This document shows, piece by piece, positions 1-7,138 of a DNA stretch of 12,255 bases (the first letter of the stretch is position 1; every line of letters begins with the position of its first letter). The position numbers and the translations under genes are program-made. This DNA is from an uncultured Campylobacter sp. (GTDB lineage: Bacteria > Campylobacterota > Campylobacteria > Campylobacterales > Campylobacteraceae). The DNA is taken from positions 1-12,255 of the forward strand of contig NZ_CALIJA010000127.1 in NCBI RefSeq assembly GCF_938017615.1, given 5' to 3'. The notes beneath the pieces are model-generated. The model made no database searches. It was not told where the DNA came from and worked only from the letters and a program-made list of their open reading frames with translations.

Positions 1-216
1 AATGAAAGAGATATAACATTTATTTTATTGAGGCATAAAAAATGAAGAAAAAAATAAAAGAACATTATGCCTTATACTGAATATATCAAGAAAAACTCTT
101 GATAAAAATTTTGCGCTGTAAATCTAGGCAAAATTTTGCGCCGTAACTTTAGACAAAATTTCGCGCTTAAGCCGTAACGTAAGCCGCATAAATGCTTTAA
201 AAACTCTAGCCCGAGC
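1..216. other. AT-rich noncoding stretch downstream of the Crp/Fnr gene
   Basis: No convincing gene is seen. The plus-strand frame that starts at base 1 stays open to a TGA at 43-45 and could be the last 14 codons of a gene outside the window, but nothing identifies it. A 12-codon ORF (ATG at 42, overlapping that TGA) runs to 80 and is too short to call. A 7-bp dyad, TATCAAG at 84-90 with CTTGATA at 98-104, could form a small hairpin, but no T tract follows on either strand. The tandem repeat at 105-166 is listed separately. Confidence 0.5.
105..166. repeat. 25-bp tandem repeat, two full units plus a partial third
   Basis: The units begin at 105, 130 and 155, exactly 25 bp apart. Each opens with AAAATTTTGCGC or AAAATTTCGCGC, and the first two continue with a GTAA-containing tail that differs at several bases. 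The third unit diverges after about 12 bp. It lies 3' of the Crp/Fnr gene. No function is evident. Confidence 0.7.
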
Positions 217-855
217 CTAAACACAGTAGCTAAGCAATCTGTCGTAGTCCAGGATCAAAAACTCGTGCTGACTGATTTTTTGAATTACGTTATCTTTTAC
301 AAGCTCGTTAAACGCGGTACTCGCGCTTTGACGCTTGAGCCCTACGAAGGATGAAAGCACCTTTAGCGAAAATGGCAAAAAGACGTATTTGTAGCCATTT
401 TGATGAAAATTCTGCTCGTTTGCAAGCTCGATCAAAAAGCTCGCGATGCGCCCTTTTGCATTTTCAAAAAGTATAGAGCGTGTGATTTTGCGCTGCAGCA
501 GAATTATCTCTGTTAAAATTTTTATATATGCCTCGCAAAAGCTGCGATTTGCCAAGATCTCCCCTAGTCCGCTCGCATCGATCGTGTAAATTTCGCTGTC
601 CTCTAAAAACTCAAGCGCGCAAATTTCATTAAGAATGGTAATATTGTCCTTATTTAGGTAGTTGATGATGAATTCCTCGCCGTCTTCAAAAAACGAAAGC
701 TTCGCCTGTCCACTTTTAAAAATAAAAACTTTAGGCGCCTCGCTATAAAAAACATAGCCTTTTTTGATGACTTGGTGCTCGAACATTGCAAGCTCCTCGT
801 CGCTAAGCGTGGCGATAGCCTCGGTTTGCAGTAGTCCCAGCCGCGATTTTTCCAT
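217..855 (-). CDS. Crp/Fnr-family transcriptional regulator
   Basis: This 212-residue protein has the size and two-part layout of Crp/Fnr regulators. Residues about 30-110 resemble the cyclic-nucleotide-type beta-roll. Residues 115-146 form the long dimer helix, ending in the family-like stretch KGRIASFLIEL. Residues 162-193 form a winged helix-turn-helix around LSSFVGLKRQSASTAFNEL. Only three cysteines are present (79, 107, 211) and none form the N-terminal cluster of FNR, so an oxygen-sensing 4Fe-4S centre is unlikely; the ligand cannot be told. The ATG at 853-855 has a strong GGAGG Shine-Dalgarno 4 nt upstream and a TATAAT box at 876-881, which fixes the start. The gene is divergent from the methyltransferase at 1211, a common arrangement for a local regulator, though no target is shown. 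The Campylobacter regulator NssR is one possible relative, but nothing in the sequence proves it. Confidence 0.88.
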   Translation of the reverse strand: MEKSRLGLLQTEAIATLSDEELAMFEHQVIKKGYVFYSEAPKVFIFKSGQAKLSFFEDGEEFIINYLNKDNITILNEICALEFLEDSEIYTIDASGLGEILANRSFCEAYIKILTEIILLQRKITRSILFENAKGRIASFLIELANEQNFHQNGYKYVFLPFSLKVLSSFVGLKRQSASTAFNELVKDNVIQKISQHEFLILDYDRLLSYCV

Positions 856-875
856 ATAACCTCCAAAAGCTAAGA

Positions 876-881
876 ATTATA
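876..881 (-). promoter_or_regulatory. -10 box of the Crp/Fnr gene
   Basis: On the minus strand this is a perfect TATAAT preceded directly by TG. It lies 20 nt upstream of the ATG, leaving room for a short leader that carries the GGAGG at 860-864. No -35 hexamer is seen at the usual distance, which fits sigma-70 promoters of Campylobacter. The 11-nt word ATTTCATTGTA overlaps this box (880-890) and recurs on the other strand at 1117-1127. Confidence 0.6.
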
Positions 882-1013
882 CAATGAAATATTTAGACAA
901 AGATAAAGCTGCGCGGATTAAATTTACCATCCGCACTATGGCTGCGCATCTAGGTCGCCTAAGCTAATAAATTTTATAGCTTTTAAAATTCTAAATTTCG
1001 CCCGCGCTTTGCA

Positions 1014-1052
1014 TCGCGTAAAATTTCAAAAATTTATTGAAGCTTTACGCGA
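1014..1052. repeat. Strong inverted repeat in the divergent intergenic region
   Basis: TCGCGTAAA at 1014-1022 is the exact complement of TTTACGCGA at 1044-1052. The stem can extend inward by TTTC/GAAG with one mismatch and one G-T wobble, leaving an 11-nt A/T loop. It lies between two divergent genes, where a terminator is not expected, so a regulatory dyad or a small structured RNA are alternatives. A weaker dyad, AAGCTA (961-966) with TAGCTT (977-982), lies nearby. Confidence 0.6.
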
Positions 1053-1144
1053 CAATATTATAGTCAAAACCCGCGGCGCGAATTTAAAATTCTGTCTCTA
1101 AATAAAAATTCATATCATTTCATTGTAATTTTATTTAGCAAGGA

Positions 1145-1150
1145 TATAAT
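1145..1150 (+). promoter_or_regulatory. -10 box of the methyltransferase gene
   Basis: A perfect TATAAT lies 60 nt upstream of the ATG at 1211. Transcription would begin near 1157 and give a leader of about 54 nt. Upstream is an A/T-rich stretch with no -35 hexamer. The 11-nt word ATTTCATTGTA lies 17 nt upstream (1117-1127), in the opposite orientation to its copy at the Crp/Fnr promoter. Confidence 0.55.
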
Positions 1151-1210
1151 AATGCATATTAAAAATAAGCGGTATTTTGCTCGCAACGATACCGCAAGAA
1201 AGGGAGCCTT

Positions 1211-2041
1211 ATGCAAAAGTTAAATTTTAAAGATAACGTCTCCGAGACGCTGCTAATCAACGTCTATATGCGCCATCTGGATTTCAAAGACGCGGATCCG
1301 ATCCTAAACGATCCCTTTTCAAGCGCCGTCGTAGAGCAGATCGATTATGATTTTGCGAAATTTAACGACGCGCGCCTTAGCAAGACGGGCACGGTGATCC
1401 GCGCGAAATTTTTCGACGACGAGACGCTGCGACTCGCGGCGGAGTTCGACCGCCCTATCATCGTACAACTTGGCGCAGGGCTCGACACCCGCCCGCTTAG
1501 GCTCCAGCACGCCCTACCGAGCGCCCTATTTTACGATCTCGACCTGCCCGACGTCATCGCCATGCGCGACGCACTGCTGCCCAAAGCAAAGAACAATTTC
1601 AGCCTGCCCTACTCGATGCTAGACCTTTCGTGGATGGACGAGCTGGCCGCAAAGCACGGTAGCGCGGGCTATATATTCATCTTAGAGGGCGTGAGTATGT
1701 ATTTTGAAAAGGAGGAATTTAAAAAATTTTTTATCGCGCTTTCGCAAAAATTTAGCGGCTACGTGCTGAGCGACTTTATGAGCGAGTTTTCGGTTAGGAA
1801 ATTCGACTCTAGGCGCCATGACGCGATGCGACACATGCAAAACGCGCCCTTTAAAATGGGCATTAGCGGCGGCGCAGAGGTGCAGAGCTGGGATAGTGCG
1901 CATATCTGCTTCGCCAAAGAGGCTGCAATGCTGAAAATGTATAAAAGCCACTGGAGCCTCAAAGGGCGCCTATTTAGCCTGATTCCCGCCTATTGTAACG
2001 CTTGCAAGATGTTCGTTTTCAAAATCGGCGGTGATGAATAG
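1211..2041 (+). CDS. Class I SAM-dependent methyltransferase, LCMT/TcmP-like
   Basis: This 276-residue cytosolic protein has the signature of the leucine carboxyl methyltransferase family (PF04072), which includes TcmP-like O-methyltransferases. Motif I is VQLGAGLDTRPLRL at 85-98, with the GxGxDTR variant typical of the family. The acidic strand YDLDLPDV follows at 108-115. The family-specific FILEGVSMYF lies at 156-165, where Glu and Tyr help shape the active site. Length is normal for bacterial members. The ATG has AGGGAG at 1201-1206, and a TATAAT at 1145 supports the start. Bacterial homologues methylate carboxylates or phenols of small molecules; the substrate here is unknown. It is divergent from the Crp/Fnr regulator, so it may be controlled by it, but this is inference. 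The next gene is 228 bp downstream and is probably transcribed separately. Confidence 0.85.
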   Translation: MQKLNFKDNVSETLLINVYMRHLDFKDADPILNDPFSSAVVEQIDYDFAKFNDARLSKTGTVIRAKFFDDETLRLAAEFDRPIIVQLGAGLDTRPLRLQHALPSALFYDLDLPDVIAMRDALLPKAKNNFSLPYSMLDLSWMDELAAKHGSAGYIFILEGVSMYFEKEEFKKFFIALSQKFSGYVLSDFMSEFSVRKFDSRRHDAMRHMQNAPFKMGISGGAEVQSWDSAHICFAKEAAMLKMYKSHWSLKGRLFSLIPAYCNACKMFVFKIGGDE

Positions 2042-2269
2042 GCTTAAAAATTTCAGTTGATTGCTTTTCAAATTTCGACAGCTAAGGCGCGAATTCTAAG
2101 CTGCTTATCTGGCAAGCTGGCATGCAGAGCAAACGGCATATACTGCTTTGCTTAATGCTTGAGTAAAATTATAAAAACGCTTTAAAATTTCGCTTAAATT
2201 TACCTCGATTTATAGGAATTTAAGAGTTTTTAAAATATATTTTCGCATCTTAAATTCACGGAAAAGATC

Positions 2270-3682
2270 ATGCAAAATTTTCTCGACAAACTCACCGCCA
2301 CAATTGACGCAATCAACTCCTTTTTGTGGGGTCCGTACTTTCTAATCGCCCTACTTTGCGGCACCGGCGCGTATTTTACGGCGCGCTTGCATTTAGTGCA
2401 AATTTTTAAATTTAAAATGGGCGCGCGCAAGCTTTTCGGCAACTTCTCCCTGCACGGCGAGGCTGCGGGTAAAAGCGGCATGAGCTCGTTCCAAGCCGTC
2501 GCCACGGCGATCGCGGCGCAAGTCGGCACGGGCAACCTGGTAGGCGCCAGCACCGCATTAGTGATGGGCGGGCCGGGCGCGATATTTTGGATGTGGTGCG
2601 CGGCATTTTTGGGCATGGCGACGAACTTTGCAGAGATCTGCCTGGCTCAAATTTACCGCACCAAGGACGACAGCGGACATATGATCGGAGGGCCCGCGTT
2701 TTACATCAGCCGCGGACTCAAAAGCCCCTTTGCCAAGCCTTTAGCGGCGTTTTTTGCGCTAGCCATCATCTTTGCTCTGGGCTTCATGGGTAATATGGTG
2801 CAGGCAAACTCCATCTCAGACGGCTTTAGCGGCGCATTCGGGATTCCAAAGTGGGTGAGCGGCGCGGCCTTAGCACTCATCTGCTGCGTCATCTTTTTCG
2901 GCGGCGTCAAAGCGATCGCGCGCGTAGCCGAAAAGGTCGTGCCACTAATGGCGATCTGCTACGTGCTGGTGGGTCTCGTCATCATCGGCTCAAATTTCGA
3001 TAAAGTTCCATCCGTCATCGCGCTGATATTCAAAGCCGCGTTCGATCCATCGGCTGCCTGGGGCGGCGCTACGGGCGCTACGATCGCCACTGCGATGAGA
3101 TACGGCATCGCGCGCGGGCTCTTTTCAAACGAAGCGGGCATGGGCTCGACGCCGCACGCACACGCCGCAGCGAACGTCAAACACCCCGTAGATCAAGCCG
3201 TACTCGGCATAATGGGCGTTTTTGTCGATACATTCATCGTGCTTAACATCACCGTTTTCGTCGTGCTTAGCACCGACGTAGTCGCCTTCGAAAACGGCAA
3301 GGCGGTATTTTCGGGTATCTCGCTGGTGCAGGAGGCCTTCGGATCGCAAATTTTGGGTCGCAGTGGCGGCTACGGCTTCGTAGCGATCTGCCTGTTTTTC
3401 TTCGCATTTACCACGATTTTGGGCTGGTATTACTTCGCCGAGATCAACGTGCGATACCTCCTAGGCGCAAAATTCGTCAAGCTCTTGCAAATTTTAGTCG
3501 TCGCATTCGTATTTATAGGAAGCGTGCAAAAGATCGACCTCGTCTGGGGGCTAGCCGATATGTTTAACGGACTGATGGTGATCCCCAACTTAATCGCGAT
3601 CATCCTGCTTAGCCCCGTCGTCGTGCGGCTTTTGAGCGACTTTAACGACGGCAAAAGCTACGACGCGAACGACTACAAATGA
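2270..3682 (+). CDS. AGCS-family sodium:alanine/glycine symporter
   Basis: This 470-residue polytopic inner-membrane carrier imports small neutral amino acids with Na+. The alanine/glycine:cation symporter (AlsT/DagA) hallmarks are clear. SSFQAVATAIAAQVGTGNL at 72-90 is followed by the GGPGAIFWMW segment at 100-109 and GMATNFAE at 115-122. GHMIGGPAFYI follows at 136-146. Past the middle of the protein comes ARGLFSNEAGMGSTPHAHAA, which corresponds to the family's most conserved loop. Hydrophobic segments run through the whole length and the size is typical of the family. The start at 2270 has only a weak GGA about 8 nt upstream, with no better in-frame alternative. The C-terminus is a short hydrophilic tail. 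Whether alanine or glycine is preferred cannot be told. A hairpin 7 bp past the stop may end the transcript. Confidence 0.93.
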   Translation: MQNFLDKLTATIDAINSFLWGPYFLIALLCGTGAYFTARLHLVQIFKFKMGARKLFGNFSLHGEAAGKSGMSSFQAVATAIAAQVGTGNLVGASTALVMGGPGAIFWMWCAAFLGMATNFAEICLAQIYRTKDDSGHMIGGPAFYISRGLKSPFAKPLAAFFALAIIFALGFMGNMVQANSISDGFSGAFGIPKWVSGAALALICCVIFFGGVKAIARVAEKVVPLMAICYVLVGLVIIGSNFDKVPSVIALIFKAAFDPSAAWGGATGATIATAMRYGIARGLFSNEAGMGSTPHAHAAANVKHPVDQAVLGIMGVFVDTFIVLNITVFVVLSTDVVAFENGKAVFSGISLVQEAFGSQILGRSGGYGFVAICLFFFAFTTILGWYYFAEINVRYLLGAKFVKLLQILVVAFVFIGSVQKIDLVWGLADMFNGLMVIPNLIAIILLSPVVVRLLSDFNDGKSYDANDYK

Positions 3683-3688
3683 CGCCGC

Positions 3689-3724
3689 GCGCTAAATTTC
3701 AAGCCCGCACTTGGAATTTAGCGC
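3689..3724 (+). terminator. Stem-loop after the symporter gene, possible terminator
   Basis: The arms 3689-3703 and 3710-3724 form a 15-bp stem (GCGCTAAATT with AATTTAGCGC, then one G-T wobble and CAAG with CTTG) around a 6-nt loop, CCCGCA. It starts 7 bp after the stop codon. No run of T follows, so it is either a non-canonical terminator or a 3'-end protecting hairpin. A second perfect 16-nt palindrome, AGAATTTT with AAAATTCT, lies at 3743-3758 and is followed by TTT, which could complete termination. Confidence 0.5.
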
Positions 3725-3787
3725 AAAATCGTCGCAAAATTTAGAATTTTAAAATTCTTTTCGAGCTAAAATTCTTGCCTAAAATTT

Positions 3788-3793
3788 TATGAT
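3788..3793 (+). promoter_or_regulatory. Possible -10 box of the MOSC gene
   Basis: TATGAT lies just upstream of the first Shine-Dalgarno. If used, transcription would begin near 3800. That would remove the first ribosome site from the message and leave the second (3819-3824) to serve the ATG at 3831. The match is only moderate and no -35 is seen. Confidence 0.25.
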
Positions 3794-3830
3794 CTAAGGA
3801 GAACGGATGCATAATTTTAAGGAGCGAAAA

Positions 3831-4517
3831 ATGCCCGTTTTAAAGGCATTGCTGACCGGGCAACCGCGCGCTTACGGTGACGAGCGCGCTACGCAGCCTC
3901 TAAAAAGGCGTTGGGAGACGGCGATTTTTAAGCAAGCTAGAGCGGGTGAAGTGCGCGCGAACGAGCTTGGGTTCGAGGGTGACGCGGTAGCCGACACGCT
4001 GCATCACGGCGGAGAGGAAAAGGCGATTTTTGCCAACTCGCTGCAAAATTACGCCGCGTGGGAGAGGTTTTTGGGGCTTAAAAATCTAGCCTACGGCGCA
4101 ATGGGCGAAAACCTCACGATCAGCGGACTACACGAGCAAAATGTCTGCATCGGCGATGTGCACCGCATAGGCTCGCTGTTGCTGCAAGTAAGCCAGCCGC
4201 GCAAGCCTTGCTACAAGCTCTCGATGCGCTGGGGTAATGCGGAGATGACGGCGGAGATCGCGCGCAGCGGGCTTACCGGCTGGTACTACCGCGTGCTGGA
4301 GGCTGGCTCGTGCCGCGCGGGCGACGAGATCTACGTCGTAGAGCGCGACCCCGCTGCGATGAGCATAATGGAGCTTAACCGTCTATTTTACGGCGAGCGT
4401 ATCGATGAAGGGCTGTTAGCAAAATTTAACCTACTTACGACGCTTACGCCAAAATGGCGCGAGGATATGCGCCGCAAGCTAGAAGGCAGCTACGACGACG
4501 GCTTTATGCGGCTATGA
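3831..4517 (+). CDS. YiiM-like MOSC-domain protein (6-N-hydroxylaminopurine resistance type)
   Basis: The protein matches E. coli YiiM along its length. NELGFEGD at 44-51 and the HHGGEEKAIF stretch at 58-67 belong to the MOSC beta-barrel. GAMGENL lies at 89-95. SQPRKPCYKL at 121-130 carries Cys127, the expected molybdenum ligand. A C-terminal 3-alpha domain (about 174-228) includes LTPKWREDM. YiiM enzymes are Moco-dependent and reduce N-hydroxylated bases such as 6-N-hydroxylaminopurine, working with electron-donor partners; that activity is inferred here. The start is ambiguous. ATG 3807 has AAGGAG at 3796, and ATG 3831 has its own AAGGAG at 3819. The second is chosen because MPVLKALLTG aligns with the YiiM N-terminus. 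The longer form would add eight residues. The gene ends in a convergent noncoding gap. Confidence 0.85.
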   Translation: MPVLKALLTGQPRAYGDERATQPLKRRWETAIFKQARAGEVRANELGFEGDAVADTLHHGGEEKAIFANSLQNYAAWERFLGLKNLAYGAMGENLTISGLHEQNVCIGDVHRIGSLLLQVSQPRKPCYKLSMRWGNAEMTAEIARSGLTGWYYRVLEAGSCRAGDEIYVVERDPAAMSIMELNRLFYGERIDEGLLAKFNLLTTLTPKWREDMRRKLEGSYDDGFMRL

Positions 4518-5316
4518 AATTTAGCCTCGAAGCGGCGTTTTAAAACAGCAAAGCAACGCCGCGCCTTGTTGTTTTAAAACACACTCTTGGCGCGGATTTC
4601 AAAATACTTTCCAAGCCGCCGATGCTAAGTTTCAAGACACTTCTTGGCTACTCAATATCGGCTCGCAAAAAATACTTTTTTGATGTGAGCCCTAAATTCA
4701 GGCTAAATTTCAAAACCGAAATTTTAATTTAATCCGCGCCGCACGCGCGCAAACGCGATCTGTTCTCTTGCCCTATTTTATGACATGATACAGCTACAAA
4801 CGGAATTAAAGACGCAAATTTAACCGCGCTTAGAATTTAATCTTTTATGAAATCTAAATTTAGCCGCACATTCAAAGCCGCGCGCGCCGCTCTTTGTAAA
4901 TTTTAAAATTTAAAAGCGGTAAATTCAACCCCCTTGCTACGCAGCGATTTTTTCCAAAATCAAAAAGCGAACTATTTTTACTCGCGCAACACACTCATCT
5001 CGCACATTTAGCGGCATGGCTCTTACGCTGCAAACGAGCTTCCTCAAAGCTTGTAACGCGCACCAAATTAGACATGTCAGATGCTTCGCCAAGCGCCTTT
5101 CAAAGCCTTATAGCGCTCGATATAAGTAGAATTTTGCGTGGAATTTTGCGCGGCGCGGCAACAATTACGACCTTTAAGAGTGCACACCGCAGCTCAAAAG
5201 CCTATTTTAGCTTTTTAAACTTTCTATAACTTCCCCCGGCGCAAGCAAGCCACCGCTCAAAGACCTATTTTAGCTTTTTAAACCGCACCCGTATGGCTCA
5301 AAGTCCATTCCTGCGC
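4518..5316. other. Noncoding convergent intergenic region with several stem-loops
   Basis: About 800 bp separate the ends of the MOSC gene (plus) and the DUF6892-like gene (minus). No ORF of convincing length or family is seen. It holds GCGGCGTT (4532-4539) paired with AACGCCGC (4555-4562), starting 15 bp after the MOSC stop and a possible terminator. The word GTTTTAAAACA occurs at 4537 and 4571. A hairpin at 4633-4646 has CAAGA/TCTTG arms. A larger hairpin at 4661-4690 pairs GCTCGCA with TGTGAGC and contains an A6/T6 inner arm. The right end carries the 29-bp direct repeat listed separately. The size and lack of genes fit a decayed or repeat-expanded spacer. Confidence 0.5.
5192..5283. repeat. 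29-bp direct repeat, two copies 63 bp apart
   Basis: The copies are 5192-5220 and 5255-5283. They agree at 27 of 29 bases; the two differences are adjacent (AG versus GA). Each contains CCTATTTTAGCTTTTTAAAC. In the left copy AAAAGC and GCTTTT form a 6-bp stem, while the right copy keeps only a 4-bp stem. They lie just past the stop of the minus-strand gene at 5317, so they may act as paired 3'-end hairpins. Confidence 0.75.
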
Positions 5317-6333
5317 TCACTCCACTATCGCAATCCTCGCATCCGCGCAGGCTTTTCGCGCCTTTTTGGATATGCCGATGCCGGTCGTCTCGATCTTTTT
5401 AAGATTAATGAAGGGCGCAAGCTCCGCGGCATCGATATTTTTGATGTCGAAAAGCTCGTCCTCGCCGTCCCAATCAGGCGCGATTTGCAGGTAAATTTCA
5501 TCTCCGCCGTCAAGATAGAGTTCGCTCACCTGCTCCGCCAAATCCGCAGGGACCGGATAGTCCTTGAACCACTTTTTGGCTTGCGGCAGCGCGCCGAAGT
5601 CCGCGTACGGATCGATGCCGCGCTCCTCGCAGTACTCAAACACGTCAAATTTGGGCTGTAGCAGGGCTTTTTCATACATCAGCTCGTTCATCACGGCGAT
5701 TTTGAAATTGAAATTTTTAAACGCTAGCGTCTCGCCGACCGCGCGCGGAAGCTTAAATTTATCGCTCGGCTTTCGCTTTAGCTTTTTCTCTTTTTGATTG
5801 ATGCAGACACGCCCTATCGGCATTTTCGCAGCTCGCACGATGTCTGCGATCTCGTCGGTGTCGCGCTTAGCGAAGCGTTCGGCGAAGTCCATCGCGCCTA
5901 TGCGCTCCTGCACGGCCTGCGCGAGAGCTAGCGAGACTTCAAATTTGCCCAGGCTAAGCTCCAAAAATATATATGCACCGCGCAGCTCCTGCTCTGGCAC
6001 GGCCTCAAGCGGCGGTCTGCCCTCAAGCGTGAATGCGCCGCCGTAGAGCTTGCGCGGAACCTCGTGCTGCACGCCCTTTGCGACCTCAAGCATCAAATTT
6101 ATCTCGGAAAGCTTAGGTTCTGCGAGCTCGTCTGCGCGCACGAACGCGAAAATCCCAGCCTCATCCCAAAAATAGCGGCTTTTGCCATCTCCGTCATCGA
6201 TCACGCGCGGCTGCCCCAAGGCTTCGTTAAGCTTAGCCAGATCAAACTCACAGTTTACGCCGCCGATGAAAATGCCGTCCGGGAGCACGTCGACGTCAAA
6301 TTTATCCTTTTTAAAAATGTCTAACATTCCCAT
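5317..6333 (-). CDS. Two-module DUF6892-like protein, probable immunity-type
   Basis: This 338-residue soluble protein has no signal peptide or membrane segment. The N-terminal module (about 13-175) includes DGIFIGGV and a YFWDEAGIFAFV strand. A basic linker (178-195, KEKKLKRKPSDKFK) follows. The C-terminal module (203-336) carries FNFKIAVMNELMYEKALL, LYLDGGDEIYLQ, and PDWDGEDELFDI followed by FINLKKI. I match the C-terminal part to DUF6892 from memory; the N-terminal module may be the companion domain often fused to it. Its function is not established. It starts 33 bp after the stop of the SUKH gene upstream, so the two are probably co-transcribed. SUKH proteins are often immunity proteins against polymorphic toxins, which makes a similar role plausible here, but no toxin gene is in the window. 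The start has GAGGCG 3-4 nt upstream. A second ATG two codons later is possible. Confidence 0.72.
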   Translation of the reverse strand: MGMLDIFKKDKFDVDVLPDGIFIGGVNCEFDLAKLNEALGQPRVIDDGDGKSRYFWDEAGIFAFVRADELAEPKLSEINLMLEVAKGVQHEVPRKLYGGAFTLEGRPPLEAVPEQELRGAYIFLELSLGKFEVSLALAQAVQERIGAMDFAERFAKRDTDEIADIVRAAKMPIGRVCINQKEKKLKRKPSDKFKLPRAVGETLAFKNFNFKIAVMNELMYEKALLQPKFDVFEYCEERGIDPYADFGALPQAKKWFKDYPVPADLAEQVSELYLDGGDEIYLQIAPDWDGEDELFDIKNIDAAELAPFINLKKIETTGIGISKKARKACADARIAIVE

Positions 6334-6366
6334 TTCGCCTCTACTGATTTTGCCTTAAATTTCATT

Positions 6367-6924
6367 TTAAAATTTTTCCAAAAACCCGTAAAAATCGTCC
6401 GCAAAAAGCCTATCCTCACCCTGCGCGTAGTCGCGCACATAGACCTTGTATTCGCACGACGCATCGTCTGCCGCTTCGCTCATTGTCGCGCCCGCCGCAT
6501 TGGCATTTATATCGCGCACTGTCTCGCCCGCAGCTTCGCCGCTAGTACTCTCCGCCGTCTTGCCGCGCGCCGTATTCGGCGAGCCGTCCGCTATGTCGCT
6601 TGCGGGCGAAATTTTAAAATAATACTCCTCGTCCTCGAGCTGCAAAAACACGAGCTCGTCCGCGGCGAATAGCCCGTTTTTCAGATTTACCTCATACGTG
6701 TAGCAGATGCCCTCATCGGCACTATCCGCAAACTCGGGCGGCGCGATCGTTTTTAGCTCCGTCCCCGCCGCGCTCACGCTAGCGTATCTTAGCAGCATCT
6801 GCTTATAGCTCGCAGGCAGCGCGAAACCGAGCCGCCGCTGCGCCTGCGCGATCCACGCAGGCTCTATGTCGCTGCGCCCCACGGCCGTGATATTTTTAGA
6901 TTTTTGAATAAGCTCTTCTATCAT
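6367..6924 (-). CDS. SUKH (SMI1/KNR4) family protein with a low-complexity insertion
   Basis: This 185-residue protein has the SMI1/KNR4 fold pattern. The N-terminal helix includes WIAQAQRRLGFALPASYKQM (24-43), with the classic LPxxYK turn. Strands follow at 73-108 (CYTYEVNL, LVFLQLEDEEYYFKIS). A final strand and helix (160-185) contain VYVRDY and FADDFYGFLEKF. About 50 residues rich in Ala, Ser, Gly and Thr (roughly 108-157) are inserted between the last two strands, where family members usually have a short turn. Without it the protein would be about 135 residues, the usual SUKH length. SUKH proteins commonly act as immunity proteins in polymorphic toxin systems; that is inferred. The ATG at 6924 is chosen because residues before it (possible ATG at 6999) do not look like the family and a GGGA lies just upstream. 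It is followed 33 bp later by the DUF6892-like gene. Confidence 0.78.
   Translation of the reverse strand: MIEELIQKSKNITAVGRSDIEPAWIAQAQRRLGFALPASYKQMLLRYASVSAAGTELKTIAPPEFADSADEGICYTYEVNLKNGLFAADELVFLQLEDEEYYFKISPASDIADGSPNTARGKTAESTSGEAAGETVRDINANAAGATMSEAADDASCEYKVYVRDYAQGEDRLFADDFYGFLEKF
6454..6603 (-). repeat. Low-complexity in-frame insertion inside the SUKH gene
   Basis: This segment encodes about 50 residues dominated by Ala, Ser, Gly, Thr and Asp. It includes recurring short words such as ESTSGEAAGE and MSEAADDAS. On the plus strand it shows loosely repeated TCGCCCGC/TCTGCCGC/TCTCGCCCGC blocks. It keeps the reading frame and adjoins conserved family strands on both sides. The exact edges are approximate. 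Confidence 0.55.
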
Positions 6925-7138
6925 TTTAATCCCATTTTGAGCGAGAAATTTTAACGCCTTAGCGCACCATACGCGCTGTTTGCATAAACCCGCGAGCATT
7001 TGGCGCGGCTTTGAAAATCTAAATTTAAAAGCTCGCGCAGCTACAAAACCAAAGCGAGCCGTTTAAATTTCGAGCAGCCCGCGTCTAAATTTAACCGCAA
7101 ACGCGCACTCGTAGTGCCTCGGCGATCAAAATTTAACG

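Noticed and set aside
1..80. Partial C-terminus (to 45) and a 12-codon ORF (42-80)
   Set aside because: Both are too short to judge and match nothing recognisable; kept only as a note on the region.
84..104. FNR/Crp-type operator (TATCAAG with CTTGATA)
   Set aside because: Half-sites are in the opposite order to TTGAT-N4-ATCAA and the spacing is 7, and no promoter is nearby.
4938..5101. Open minus-strand frame of about 55 codons in the convergent gap
   Set aside because: It has no credible start for most of its length and no family resemblance; a stop lies just upstream.
5293..5661. Plus-strand ORF of 122 codons
   Set aside because: It is the antisense shadow of the DUF6892-like gene, which has coherent domains and a ribosome site.
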